From positions 62,001 through 126,000 of the forward strand of contig JAFLKN010000008.1 in assembly GCA_019163175.1 (NCBI GenBank): a DNA stretch of 64,000 nt. The letters run 5' to 3'. Source of the stretch: Prolixibacteraceae bacterium. Its GTDB lineage: Bacteria; Bacteroidota; Bacteroidia; Bacteroidales; Prolixibacteraceae. The stretch's first letter is position 1, and each line of letters begins with the position of its first letter. The notes under the pieces were generated by a model. The model was not told where the DNA came from. It did not search any database and saw nothing but the letters and a program-made list of their open reading frames with translations. Both the position numbers and the translations under genes were made by a program. This document shows positions 33,470 through 41,671 of this stretch, in pieces.

Positions 33470-34168
33470 ATGGAAGCAGTTATCAAACTAGAAAAAATCG
33501 TCAAGAACTACAAAGTAGGAACACAGATAGTGAGAGCTTTGCGCTCTGTTTCGCTCATTATAAATAAAGGTGAATATGTGGCCATTATGGGTGCATCTGG
33601 CTCAGGAAAATCGACGCTGATGAATGTAATTGGCTGCCTGGATACTCCAACAAGTGGTTTCTATGAACTGAACAAACAGGATGTGAGTCATTTAACCGAC
33701 GATGAACTGGCCGAAATCAGAAATAAGGAAATTGGCTTTGTTTTTCAGACATTTAATTTATTACCACGAAATACCGCCCTCGAAAACGTAATGTTGCCTT
33801 TGGTTTATGCCGGAATTAAAAAACAAGAACGCATACAGAAAGCCGAAAAGATATTGACCGAAGTAGGTTTGGCTGATCGCATCGAACACAAGCCCAACGA
33901 GCTATCCGGAGGACAACGTCAGCGTGTAGCTGTTGCCCGTGCGCTGGTAAACAATCCCAGTATTTTATTGGCCGATGAGCCAACCGGTAACCTCGACTCG
34001 AAAATTTCAGAAGAAATTATGCAGTTGTTTGCCGAAATACACCGCAAAGGAAATACATTGATTGTAGTTACCCATGAGGAAGATATTGCCAAACATGCCC
34101 ACCGGATTATCCGTCTGAAAGACGGTGAGATTGATTCGGATCACATCAATCCGAATCCGGTTTATTAA
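33470..34168 (+). CDS. ABC transporter ATP-binding protein, LolD/MacB type
   Basis: 232 residues with Walker [11 protein letters not shown]-loop [21 protein letters not shown], signature [15 protein letters not shown], Walker [14 protein letters not shown] and H-loop VVTHEED. The LLPRxTALENVxLPL pattern is typical of the LolD/MacB/FtsE branch, which drives periplasmic lipoprotein or substrate transfer. No FtsX-like permease is adjacent, so the partner must be elsewhere. Start ATG 33470 agrees with the family N-terminus. Confidence 0.92.
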   Translation: MEAVIKLEKIVKNYKVGTQIVRALRSVSLIINKGEYVAIMGASGSGKSTLMNVIGCLDTPTSGFYELNKQDVSHLTDDELAEIRNKEIGFVFQTFNLLPRNTALENVMLPLVYAGIKKQERIQKAEKILTEVGLADRIEHKPNELSGGQRQRVAVARALVNNPSILLADEPTGNLDSKISEEIMQLFAEIHRKGNTLIVVTHEEDIAKHAHRIIRLKDGEIDSDHINPNPVY

Positions 34169-34175
34169 TTAAAAT

Positions 34176-34231
34176 GTTTCGTGTTGCGCGTTACGGGTTT
34201 CGCAAAACACCTGACACGTATCACGAAACCC
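34176..34231. repeat. Overlapping inverted repeats between ABC ATPase and pduO genes
   Basis: GTTTCGTG (34176-34183) pairs with CACGAAAC (34222-34229), and GGGTTTCG (34195-34202) pairs with CGAAACCC (34224-34231). The two pairings exclude each other. The words resemble the degenerate runs near 31158-31185. Confidence 0.55.
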
Positions 34232-34244
34232 GAATCAGTTAAAT

Positions 34245-34802
34245 ATGAAAATTTACACACGCACCGGAGACGATGGAACTACCGGATTAATTGGTGGTTC
34301 ACGGGTGAAAAAATACAACATCAGGCTCGAAGCCTATGGAACGGTTGACGAACTGAATTCTTACCTTGGAGTGGTGCGCTCGCTACAAACCGATACAGAT
34401 GCCGATTTAGTCCTCGAAAAAATACAGAATAAACTTTTCATCATTGGTGCCAACCTGGCCACCGACGATTCTATTGGTTTAATCCGTCAGCAAATGCCTT
34501 GCGGTGTGGCCGATATTGAATTGCTCGAAAAGGAAATGGACCGGATGAACGACATTTTACCCGAGCTTAAAAATTTCATTTTACCGGGTGGATGCCAGGC
34601 TTCTTCGTTTTGTCATGTAGCCCGCACCGTTTGCCGACGCGCCGAACGCCATATCGTAGAATTATCAGAAAAAACAGAGATAGACCCCAACCTGATCAAG
34701 TACATTAACCGCCTGTCGGACTACCTTTTCGTGCTTTCCAGAAAGGTGTCGATGGATCAGAAAGTGCCTGAAATACTGTGGTCTCAGGAGGTTAATGAAT
34801 AA
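34245..34802 (+). CDS. Cob(I)alamin adenosyltransferase, PduO type
   Basis: 185 residues. N-terminal signature KIYTRTGDDGTTGLIGG (ATP-binding loop of PduO-type enzymes), then RLEAYGTVDELNSYLG and the closing ICRRAERHIVELS-like segment (VCRRAERHIVEL). It adenosylates cob(I)alamin or corrinoids to make coenzyme B12. Single domain, cytoplasmic. It stands as a single gene between two AT-rich gaps. Confidence 0.94.
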   Translation: MKIYTRTGDDGTTGLIGGSRVKKYNIRLEAYGTVDELNSYLGVVRSLQTDTDADLVLEKIQNKLFIIGANLATDDSIGLIRQQMPCGVADIELLEKEMDRMNDILPELKNFILPGGCQASSFCHVARTVCRRAERHIVELSEKTEIDPNLIKYINRLSDYLFVLSRKVSMDQKVPEILWSQEVNE

Positions 34803-34814
34803 ATTTATGATTTG

Positions 34815-34844
34815 TTTGCAGAAACCGATTTTTTCTTATATTCG
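34815..34844 (+). promoter_or_regulatory. Promoter of the DUF2795 gene
   Basis: TTTG (34815-34818), 18-bp spacer, TATATTCG (34837-34844; one mismatch to TAnnTTTG). The start codon follows 46 bp downstream of the -7 box. Confidence 0.55.
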
Positions 34845-34890
34845 CAGGAGTTTAAAAAACCGAGTAACAACCTCATAATTTCTAAAAGAT

Positions 34891-35112
34891 ATGTACTGGA
34901 CACTTGAACTAGCCTCTAAATTAGAGGACGCCCCTTGGCCAGCAAGTAAGGATGAATTAATCGATTTTGCTATCCGTAGTGGTGCACCTCTCGAAGTTAT
35001 TGAAAATTTGCAGGAGATTGAAGATGAAGGAGAGATTTATGAGAGCATTGAAGACATCTGGCCTGATTACCCCAGCAAAGATGATTTCTTTTTTAACGAA
35101 GATGAATACTAA
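34891..35112 (+). CDS. DUF2795 small acidic protein
   Basis: 73 residues, very acidic. The core DAPWPASKDELIDFAIRSGAPLEVIENLQEI matches DUF2795 (landmarks WPASKDELIDFA and APLEVIENL), with a highly acidic C-terminus ending DDFFFNEDEY. Widespread in Bacteroidota as a short conserved orphan. Function is unknown. It has its own promoter-like sequence and a downstream terminator, so it is likely monocistronic. Confidence 0.88.
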   Translation: MYWTLELASKLEDAPWPASKDELIDFAIRSGAPLEVIENLQEIEDEGEIYESIEDIWPDYPSKDDFFFNEDEY

Positions 35113-35133
35113 TTTTCGGTAACATACAGAAAC

Positions 35134-35158
35134 GCAAGGTCGCAAGCCTTGCTTTTTT
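35134..35158 (+). terminator. Terminator after the DUF2795 gene
   Basis: GCAAGG (35134-35139) pairs with CCTTGC (35147-35152), 7-nt loop, then six T. Confidence 0.8.
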
Positions 35159-35215
35159 GTTTTATGTCGATTGCCAAAAATCGGTGGTTTTCATTGCACA
35201 AAATTACCTAAAAGC

Positions 35216-35257
35216 AAAGCGGCTGAATCTGGATTAAATCCTACATTCAACCGCTTT
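35216..35257 (-). terminator. Hairpin terminator for the exported VOC gene
   Basis: AAAGCGG plus TGAAT (35216-35228) pairs with ATTCA plus CCGCTTT (35245-35257), with one mismatch. On the minus strand the stem is followed by a GCTTTT run, placing it 38 bp after the VOC gene. Confidence 0.65.
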
Positions 35258-35295
35258 TATATATTTTAACTTTTAGCGTTTTTACTGACCACTTT

Positions 35296-35820
35296 TCATT
35301 TAGGCCCGATAAGCTCAATGAAAGTTCCATCGGGGTCTTGTACCAGAACAAACTGACGGTTTGGATCGAGCATAGTGGGTGTTTTCCCCAACATTTTCAC
35401 ACCATGTTTTTGGATACGTTCGAGCACTGGCTTCATCGATTTTACGAAGATGGTGATGTACTGCACACCAGTATCGTCGGGCACATAAGTTGGTTTGGCA
35501 TGGTTGGCCTTTTTTCCGAACGACATTAGTTTCCATTCGGCAGCATTTTCGCTGTTTTCAAGCTTTAGTACTTTTACATCAAAGTTGTTGCCGTTACTCA
35601 ATCCCAATTCTTTTGCCTTGACAGCATCAACACTAAATTCACCGGTTTTCACCATTCCAATAACGTTGATGTAAAAGTCAAGCGCCTTATTCAGGTCTTC
35701 AACTACAACGCCAATAGAGATACCTGATTTGGCAAAATCATCGGGTGACTGTAACGAATACGAAGGCAAAACCACCAGCAATAAAGCTATTAAAACAAAA
35801 GATTTAAGAAGGTTTTTCAT
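35296..35820 (-). CDS. Exported VOC (glyoxalase/dioxygenase fold) protein
   Basis: 174 residues with a signal peptide (LLKSFVLIALLLVVLPSYS, cleavage near residue 23). One VOC unit: ISIGVVVEDLNKALDFYINVIGM, followed by VQYITIFVKSMKPVLERIQKHGVKMLG and FVLVQDPDGTFIELIG, the usual paired beta-alpha-beta3 motifs. VOC proteins bind a metal with His/Glu ligands; here the final Glu (FIEL) is present but the usual first His is not obvious (GISIGVVV). Export to the periplasm is unusual for glyoxalase-like enzymes. Substrate unknown. Confidence 0.85.
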   Translation of the reverse strand: MKNLLKSFVLIALLLVVLPSYSLQSPDDFAKSGISIGVVVEDLNKALDFYINVIGMVKTGEFSVDAVKAKELGLSNGNNFDVKVLKLENSENAAEWKLMSFGKKANHAKPTYVPDDTGVQYITIFVKSMKPVLERIQKHGVKMLGKTPTMLDPNRQFVLVQDPDGTFIELIGPK

Positions 35821-35880
35821 GATTGTTGATTTAGATTATTAGGAGCGTTAAGCATTTAAGATTTAGGATGAAGAATTCGC

Positions 35881-37437
35881 TTATTTCACTACCATCTGAA
35901 TACTTTCTCTTCCGGATTTTCGGTTGAGAACCAATTGATACGACCCACTTGCCAGATGCCCCAACTGAAGAACTAATTGCTGTTTTCCCCTTGGAAATTT
36001 CTGGCGCAAATGATTTTCAACCAACTGCCCGGTCATAGAATAAACTGTAATTTGAATGAGTTCGCCATCCGATTCGAACGAAATAGTAGCCTGATTTTCA
36101 ACAGGATTTGGCCATAACTTCAGCTTCTCTTCTGCTCCTGAAGCTATTGGCTGGTTCGAAGTATTCGGAGCCACAACTTGTATTTCGGGAAATGTTTCGC
36201 CCAGTAATTGATTTACTTGCGAACCATCAAGAGAGAACCATTGTTTGTAAAATCCGGCATAAATGCTACGAAAATCATTTTGCATAGCCAAATAATCAGA
36301 TTTCGTAGCAGCTACCGGAATAACAGGATTGCTTCCGATGAGTCCCGGATTAACTTTTGACCCGAAAATGATGGCAGGCCATGTTGTTCCATGATCAGTA
36401 CCAAAACTATCGTTTGATTTTATACGCCGTCCAAATTCAGTGAAGACAAATCCTAACACCTCATCAGCTTTATTCAGGAGCCTCAAATCATCCTGAAAGG
36501 CTGCAATTGCTTTTGATAGCTTACTTAATAAAGCTGGTTGCGTTCCGGTAAGTTTATCAGTTTCGCCAACCTGACCTGAATGGGTATCCCATCCACCCAA
36601 ACTGACCACATAAATTTGCGTTTGCAATCCTCCGGCGATAAGATTAGCCACCAGTTTTAACTGGTCTGACAAGGAATTTCCACTGGCTGGATACATTGTT
36701 GACAAATTTTTTGCTTTGGCAACAGCGGCTTTAATTACAGCCAGATACCCTTCGGTTTGTTCCATCACATTGGTGATAAACTTAAGTTCGTTTCCAAATG
36801 GTGTTTCCGGATAAACAACCGTAGGTGTAGTTGAACTGTAGGTAGAAGTCAGGCTTTTTAGCACTGTGCTGTAATTGGCCAAATCGCCTTGGCAAATAGA
36901 AGAACTGGTCGATCCGAGTGTAAGAGCGATAGGGTGTGGCTGCATTTCATTCGGGAACCCAATCGGATAAGTGGGATATTCTTTCCCGAACATACGCCCA
37001 GCCCAACCTGAATTAATAACCGTTTTGGCATCAGATGCTGAAATCAAAATATCTTTTGACCGGAAATGCGAAAGGTTTGGATTGGGATATCCTACTCCCT
37101 GAACGATCTGAACTTTTCCTTCCTTATACAAATTGGTCAGTTCGGGCATTGCCGGATTTAGTCCGGTTTCATCAGTTAGTTTCAGAATCTGCGACTGATT
37201 GACCAAAATGTTTCGACGGGCATTTGCCAGATTATCGTATTGCGAAATCGGGATAACCATATTCAATCCGTCATTTCCCCCATCCAACTGAATGAGCACC
37301 ATCTTGCGATTTGGGTTAAACGACCGGAGCACATCAAAAGCTGTTTGGTTCGCCATGGCCTGAATCCACTGCCCCTGAAAGAAAAAAGGTGCAGCTACTG
37401 TTGCTCCTGTATATTTTAAAAACTTCCTTCGTTCCAT
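35881..37437 (-). CDS. DUF1501 protein with Tat-like signal and T9SS sorting domain
   Basis: 518 residues. N-terminus MERRKFLKYTGATVAAP carries a twin-arginine-type RRKFLK motif. The DUF1501 (sulfatase-like) body follows (LIQLDGGNDGLNMVIP, LGGWDTHSGQ, TEFGRRIKSNDSFGTDHGTTWPAI by its landmarks TEFGRR and GTDHG). The last 85 residues (LKLWPNPVENQATISF ... GSYQLVLNRKSG) are a type A sorting domain for the T9SS. It should thus be surface attached or secreted. DUF1501 and DUF1800 genes are commonly adjacent; the DUF1800 gene is 30 bp upstream on this strand. Confidence 0.9.
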   Translation of the reverse strand: MERRKFLKYTGATVAAPFFFQGQWIQAMANQTAFDVLRSFNPNRKMVLIQLDGGNDGLNMVIPISQYDNLANARRNILVNQSQILKLTDETGLNPAMPELTNLYKEGKVQIVQGVGYPNPNLSHFRSKDILISASDAKTVINSGWAGRMFGKEYPTYPIGFPNEMQPHPIALTLGSTSSSICQGDLANYSTVLKSLTSTYSSTTPTVVYPETPFGNELKFITNVMEQTEGYLAVIKAAVAKAKNLSTMYPASGNSLSDQLKLVANLIAGGLQTQIYVVSLGGWDTHSGQVGETDKLTGTQPALLSKLSKAIAAFQDDLRLLNKADEVLGFVFTEFGRRIKSNDSFGTDHGTTWPAIIFGSKVNPGLIGSNPVIPVAATKSDYLAMQNDFRSIYAGFYKQWFSLDGSQVNQLLGETFPEIQVVAPNTSNQPIASGAEEKLKLWPNPVENQATISFESDGELIQITVYSMTGQLVENHLRQKFPRGKQQLVLQLGHLASGSYQLVLNRKSGRESIQMVVK

Positions 37438-37467
37438 AATCTAACTATTAAAAATTCATTCCCTCTC

Positions 37468-39042
37468 CTACGCCAGATAAAACTCAGGCATCCTAAAAAT
37501 GGCTTTAAGCAAGGCCATCAATTTTTTGCTTATCAAACTCTTTTGAGTGGCATCCGATGGATTTGAAATGTATTTATTCCATTCAAATGTCCAGGTTGAA
37601 TCGGGCAATCCAGGAATAAGTACTTCTTTTAACTGCAACAACTGAGCATTACTCAATGCAATGGGAAGCAGAATTTGGGCAAACCCATTTATCAGTTTTG
37701 TAGCATCGGTTGCATCACTTACCCGGCTGGTAATCACAAACGGATCGATCACATATTTGTATCCTCCTTTTGTAATTCCTGACGCACAAAAGGTATCGGT
37801 ATAACTCGTTCGTATCGGAACAGTGGCTGAATTGACCCACAACTCATAATACGAGGGTTCTTTATAATACTGTGGCCAACCGGCAACATCAGGCGGATCA
37901 CCAAGTGCCATTTCCATATTTCGGCACGAATAAAATAGCTCGTTCCGGGCTTCGTAATTAGCGAGCACATTCGGCGAAAGACTGATTTCACACTTGTTGT
38001 AAACGCCAATAGTAAAATCGATTGGATTTTTTATTTGCGAACCAAAATAATCGCTGCTAAAAAAATGCTCACTGCTGAGCAATTGTTCCAGCATAGGTTT
38101 AATTTCATAATTGTTGTTGAACAGTGTTGTTGCCAGTGGTTCTATAATCTGGGTTTCAATAGTCTGATCAATTGTGTAATACATCAGCCATCGGTAAACT
38201 TTACGGGTAATGTAGCGGGCAGTTTCCATCTTGTTGAAAATCATATCAACCAACAACTTGTATTCTTCTGCTTCCTTATTCTGAATACTAGTTTTACCAA
38301 AAGCTTCAGTAAAAACTTTGGTCGTTTTGTCGTGACGTGTGGTGTCGTAGTAAGAAACATAAGTAGTTTTGTTCACCTTCCAACCGGTTAAAACTTTGGC
38401 AGCTTCACGAATGTCGGTTTCAGTATAATTGGTGTAGTTTCCATCAGCAATCAACGGGCCCTTGCCAATGGTAAAAAGCTCAAACAACTCACGACCATAA
38501 TTTTCATTGGGCGCGCTGGCTTTGTTCGATTCACCATTTAAATAGATCAGCATGGCCGGATTAATAGTCATATCGTATACCAGCTGTTTGATATTCCCAA
38601 GCGCATATTTTCGAAGTAACTGGTTATACTGATATAGTAAAGTCGAATAGGTTACCACCTCAGTTTCAGTAACAAAATGATTGTGCCAGAATAGCGTCAT
38701 TTTCTCAACCAATGAAATTCCTTGCTGCATCATCAAACCTATCCACCACGAGCGCAAACTTCTTAATCGGAAGGCATTGTAGGTGCTATTGTAGACAGCG
38801 TTAATCCAGGTTGTTCCCAATGCTACGTCCAGATCACCGGCATCATAACTGACTGGTGGTGCAGGAGTGACCGGAATTTGAGTAAGCGCAGTTAATGCCG
38901 TTGAAATACTTTTGCCAACCAATGCATCAACTTCACTTTTTTTTGGTCCAAAAGTGCAGCGATCGAGCAAATGCCGAGCCTGAGTGTAGTCAAGATTTCC
39001 GGAAATTGGTTGAAGCGAATATGATTTACCTGTTGATCCCAT
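37468..39042 (-). CDS. DUF1800 family protein
   Basis: 524 residues. DUF1800 landmarks: ARHLLDRCTFGPKKSEV near the start, EKMTLFWHNHFVTE, NENYGRELFELFTIG, REAAKVLTGWKV and GDPPDVAGWPQYY. No signal peptide or lipobox can be seen in the chosen N-terminus (MGSTGKSYSLQPISGN), although the partner DUF1501 protein is exported; an unrecognised start or co-export is possible. Function is unknown; the pair has been linked with secreted or surface complexes only by context. It is the first gene of the two-gene unit. Confidence 0.88.
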   Translation of the reverse strand: MGSTGKSYSLQPISGNLDYTQARHLLDRCTFGPKKSEVDALVGKSISTALTALTQIPVTPAPPVSYDAGDLDVALGTTWINAVYNSTYNAFRLRSLRSWWIGLMMQQGISLVEKMTLFWHNHFVTETEVVTYSTLLYQYNQLLRKYALGNIKQLVYDMTINPAMLIYLNGESNKASAPNENYGRELFELFTIGKGPLIADGNYTNYTETDIREAAKVLTGWKVNKTTYVSYYDTTRHDKTTKVFTEAFGKTSIQNKEAEEYKLLVDMIFNKMETARYITRKVYRWLMYYTIDQTIETQIIEPLATTLFNNNYEIKPMLEQLLSSEHFFSSDYFGSQIKNPIDFTIGVYNKCEISLSPNVLANYEARNELFYSCRNMEMALGDPPDVAGWPQYYKEPSYYELWVNSATVPIRTSYTDTFCASGITKGGYKYVIDPFVITSRVSDATDATKLINGFAQILLPIALSNAQLLQLKEVLIPGLPDSTWTFEWNKYISNPSDATQKSLISKKLMALLKAIFRMPEFYLA

Positions 39043-39191
39043 AGAAATAAATTTATCCGGTTTGTAGTGGATGAAGATAAAGAAAATTGAATCAAGATAA
39101 ACATATTAAAAGAAATTTTGATCTCTATACGCAGTCTTCCAATAAAACCAATAATTTTATATCCGGATAGTCAATCTCAAAAAATAGTACT

Positions 39192-40301
39192 ATGATCATT
39201 TCTGAACAACCATTTTATTTCAGGGCCACAGTGAAACTCTTGCTGTTTGGCTTGGTTATCGCTTTCCTGATATTAGCCAAAAACATTCTGCTTCCTTTTA
39301 CGCTGGCGGTTTTCTTTACTTTTTTGCTAATGCCGGTCTCGGGCAAACTTGAGCAATGGCGCATCCCGAAAGTTATAGCCATACTGGTCAGTATTGTTTT
39401 TGCGTTGGCCATTTTTGTCGCCTTGCTTTATTTCTTTTACTCCCAAATAATCAGTTTCGTTAACGATCTGCCTTTGCTCGAAAAAACCCTTACAGCCAAA
39501 ATCGACAGTGTTCAACAATTTATAAGCGAAACTTTTAATGTTAGCAAGATTGATCAGAAAGCCTGGATCACCAATAAAATACAGGAAAATGCAAGTACCG
39601 GAGGAGTCATTGTTCTCGGCGTTTTCTCGGCAACAGGATCATTTCTGGCCAGTTTTGCACTGATCCCGATTTACATCTTCTTTTTGACCTTGTATCAGGA
39701 TAAATTTAAGGAGTTCGTAAAGCTTATAACCGAAGACGACAAAAACGAACATACCTTAATGGTAGTTAAGAAAGTTTCAAGAGTTTCGCAAAAATACCTG
39801 ATGGGAATATTCCTAGATGTTGTAATTCTATCCGTATTAAACTCAACAGGATTCCTTATTTTGGGTTTACCCCATGCCATTCTATTTGGTGTGCTAACAT
39901 CGATGCTTAATATTATACCTTACATTGGGGTATTGATAGGCAGCACCTTACCTATCCTTATGGCTTTTTTGACAAAGGATGCTATGGGTTATACGCTTGG
40001 TGTAGCTGCCGTTTGTTTTTTCGTACAGTTTCTCGACAATAATTTCATAACACCTTATGTGGTTGGAAGCAGTGTCAGCATTAATCCGTTAACGGCAACT
40101 TTAGTTTTAATTGGAAGTTCGCTCGTTTGGGGCATACCTGGAATGATACTTTGCATGCCACTAACGGGCATGGCCAAAGTTGTTTGTGATAATGTAGAAT
40201 CTCTAAAACCCTATGGCTATTTGCTTGGCGAGGAGGTCAATTTTGCCGAAAAAGAGCACTTGCAAGATCGAGTTTTGAAGCGTTTCAGAAAACAAAAATA
40301 A
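39192..40301 (+). CDS. AI-2E family transporter (PerM/TqsA-like)
   Basis: 369 residues, about eight transmembrane helices. Family landmarks: an N-terminal hairpin (FGLVIAFLILAKNILLPFTLAVFFTFLLMPV), a long soluble loop (about 85-140), GLPHAILFGVLTSMLNIIPYIGVLIG and DNNFITPYVVGSSVSINPLTATLVLIGSSLVWGIPGMILCMPLTG by its landmarks PYIGVLIG, ITPYVVG and WGIPGMILCMP. Members export small molecules, with autoinducer-2 reported for TqsA, or act as Na+/H+ antiporters. Substrate not predictable. Confidence 0.9.
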   Translation: MIISEQPFYFRATVKLLLFGLVIAFLILAKNILLPFTLAVFFTFLLMPVSGKLEQWRIPKVIAILVSIVFALAIFVALLYFFYSQIISFVNDLPLLEKTLTAKIDSVQQFISETFNVSKIDQKAWITNKIQENASTGGVIVLGVFSATGSFLASFALIPIYIFFLTLYQDKFKEFVKLITEDDKNEHTLMVVKKVSRVSQKYLMGIFLDVVILSVLNSTGFLILGLPHAILFGVLTSMLNIIPYIGVLIGSTLPILMAFLTKDAMGYTLGVAAVCFFVQFLDNNFITPYVVGSSVSINPLTATLVLIGSSLVWGIPGMILCMPLTGMAKVVCDNVESLKPYGYLLGEEVNFAEKEHLQDRVLKRFRKQK

Positions 40302-40484
40302 GCGGAGTTAGGCCACGCAACTAATTTATAAATCACCAAAATAAAGATTAAAACATCCTAAATTCAAGGGATAGATCATTGCATTTTAGGTCAATTTTTG
40401 TTATATTGCAGTAGGCAATTAAAGTTTATCAGAATTGAGACTTTTGGTTGCAGCCGCAGTCATAAACAATTAAAATTTAGAGTC

Positions 40485-40742
40485 ATGAGTTCAGGAAAAG
40501 TATTATTGGGTGTACTGGCAGGTGTTGCCGCCGGTGCATTGATCGGAATTCTGTTTGCCCCTGATAAAGGGACCGAAACACGGAAAAAGATTGTCAAAAA
40601 AAGTGAAGACTATGTGGATGATGTAAAAGAAAAATTCAATGGTCTGATTGACGATCTGACTAAAAAAATGGATGGTGTGCAAGCCAAAGCAAACAAAATG
40701 GCAGACAATGCTAAAGCAACTGTTGAGGATGCAAAAGCTTAA
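40485..40742 (+). CDS. YtxH-domain protein
   Basis: 85 residues from ATG 40485, the start that puts a hydrophobic Gly/Ala segment first (VLLGVLAGVAAGALIGILFAP), then DKGTETRKKIVKKSEDYVDD and a long basic amphipathic helix (DDLTKKMDGVQAKANKMADNAKA). Typical YtxH layout. Often stress-induced; function unknown. It is followed by a holin-like gene after 61 bp. Confidence 0.85.
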   Translation: MSSGKVLLGVLAGVAAGALIGILFAPDKGTETRKKIVKKSEDYVDDVKEKFNGLIDDLTKKMDGVQAKANKMADNAKATVEDAKA

Positions 40743-40803
40743 CTAATTAATCCCCAATTGGGTTTGATTAGATTTATTCGTTTACTTCACGAAAAATTTA
40801 AAC

Positions 40804-41145
40804 ATGGACGAACAATCAGGTTTAATTGAGTCTCTAATTGAAAAAGGGGAACAATACGGAAAAACAACCATTGAGCTGCTTAAATTAAAGACGCTGGATA
40901 AATCGGCCGATGTGGCTTCCAATCTGGTTTCGTGGCTTATTGTGGTGATTTTTGCCGTATTGTTTTTCCTGATTCTGAATATTGGAGTAGCCTTGTGGAT
41001 AGGCGAACTATTAGGAAAGTCCTACTATGGTTTTTTTGCGGTTTCCGGATTTTATTTGCTTTTAGCCCTGATTTTTGGAATTTTCCGGAAGCAACTGATA
41101 AAGAAACCGGTTAATGAATCCATTATCACACAAGTACTCGAATAA
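40804..41145 (+). CDS. Phage-holin-like/Actinobacterial-type membrane protein
   Basis: 113 residues with two transmembrane helices (about 42-64 and 78-98) and a basic/acidic N-terminus. The layout fits the phage holin family 6/superfamily proteins that sit beside YtxH genes in Bacteroidota. There is no lysis gene near it, so a prophage role is not supported. Probably an envelope stress component, by context. Starts 61 bp after the YtxH gene and ends 5 bp before the next gene. Confidence 0.78.
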   Translation: MDEQSGLIESLIEKGEQYGKTTIELLKLKTLDKSADVASNLVSWLIVVIFAVLFFLILNIGVALWIGELLGKSYYGFFAVSGFYLLLALIFGIFRKQLIKKPVNESIITQVLE

Positions 41146-41150
41146 GTATT

Positions 41151-41561
41151 ATGGCAAAGCAAAGCGCAGTCGATTCGCTCAAAGAATCAATCAGGTTACT
41201 CGAAATAAGGCAGGTCGAAGAAGGTCAGGCCCTTAAAGAACAGTTCAAAATTACATACGAAAGTTTAAAACCTCTCAACCTGATAAAAAGTTCGCTCAAC
41301 GAATTAACAAGTTCAGTTGAAATAAAAAACAGCCTTTTTGAAACCATCGTTTCCATATTGACCGGATACCTCACCAAAAAGATGATGGTTAGCTCAAAAA
41401 GCAATCCGTTTATGAAAATACTGGGAGCGCTATTGCAGTTTGGAGTAACAAGCATTGTAGCTAAAAATGCCGAATCTATCCGGAATTACATTATGGGCAT
41501 TATCGATAGATTTATGCAGCCGGAAGAACAAGAAGAAGACATTCCTGAAACCGAAGTTTAA
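41151..41561 (+). CDS. Hypothetical protein of the YtxH/holin-like cluster
   Basis: 136 residues. N-terminal charged coiled helix (KESIRLLEIRQVEEGQALKEQFKITYESLKPLN by its landmarks LLEIRQVEEGQ and FKITYESLKP), then a region with NPFMKILGALLQFGVTSIVAKNAESIRNYIMGIIDRFM, which could be a hydrophobic hairpin or amphipathic helices. Ends in an acidic tail. I do not recognise a family. It begins 5 bp after the holin-like gene and probably belongs to the same unit. Confidence 0.75.
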   Translation: MAKQSAVDSLKESIRLLEIRQVEEGQALKEQFKITYESLKPLNLIKSSLNELTSSVEIKNSLFETIVSILTGYLTKKMMVSSKSNPFMKILGALLQFGVTSIVAKNAESIRNYIMGIIDRFMQPEEQEEDIPETEV

Positions 41562-41644
41562 GTACTTCGTCCTCTTATTTTACGATTCATCCTCCCGAAA
41601 TTACGATTCAGTTTGTTTTAATTTTTTACCTCTTATCTCTCATG

Positions 41645-41652
41645 TAGCTTTG
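41645..41652 (+). promoter_or_regulatory. Candidate -7 box of the TonB receptor gene
   Basis: TAGCTTTG matches TAnnTTTG and lies 19 bp before the receptor ATG. The -33 region is T-rich but shows no clear TTTG at the ideal distance. Confidence 0.5.
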
Positions 41653-41671
41653 ATCAAGAAAACTCAAAGCC

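Noticed and set aside
40804..41145. Holin-like protein as a sign of a prophage
   Set aside because: No endolysin, capsid, portal, integrase or attachment repeat is nearby; such genes are common with YtxH in Bacteroidota chromosomes.
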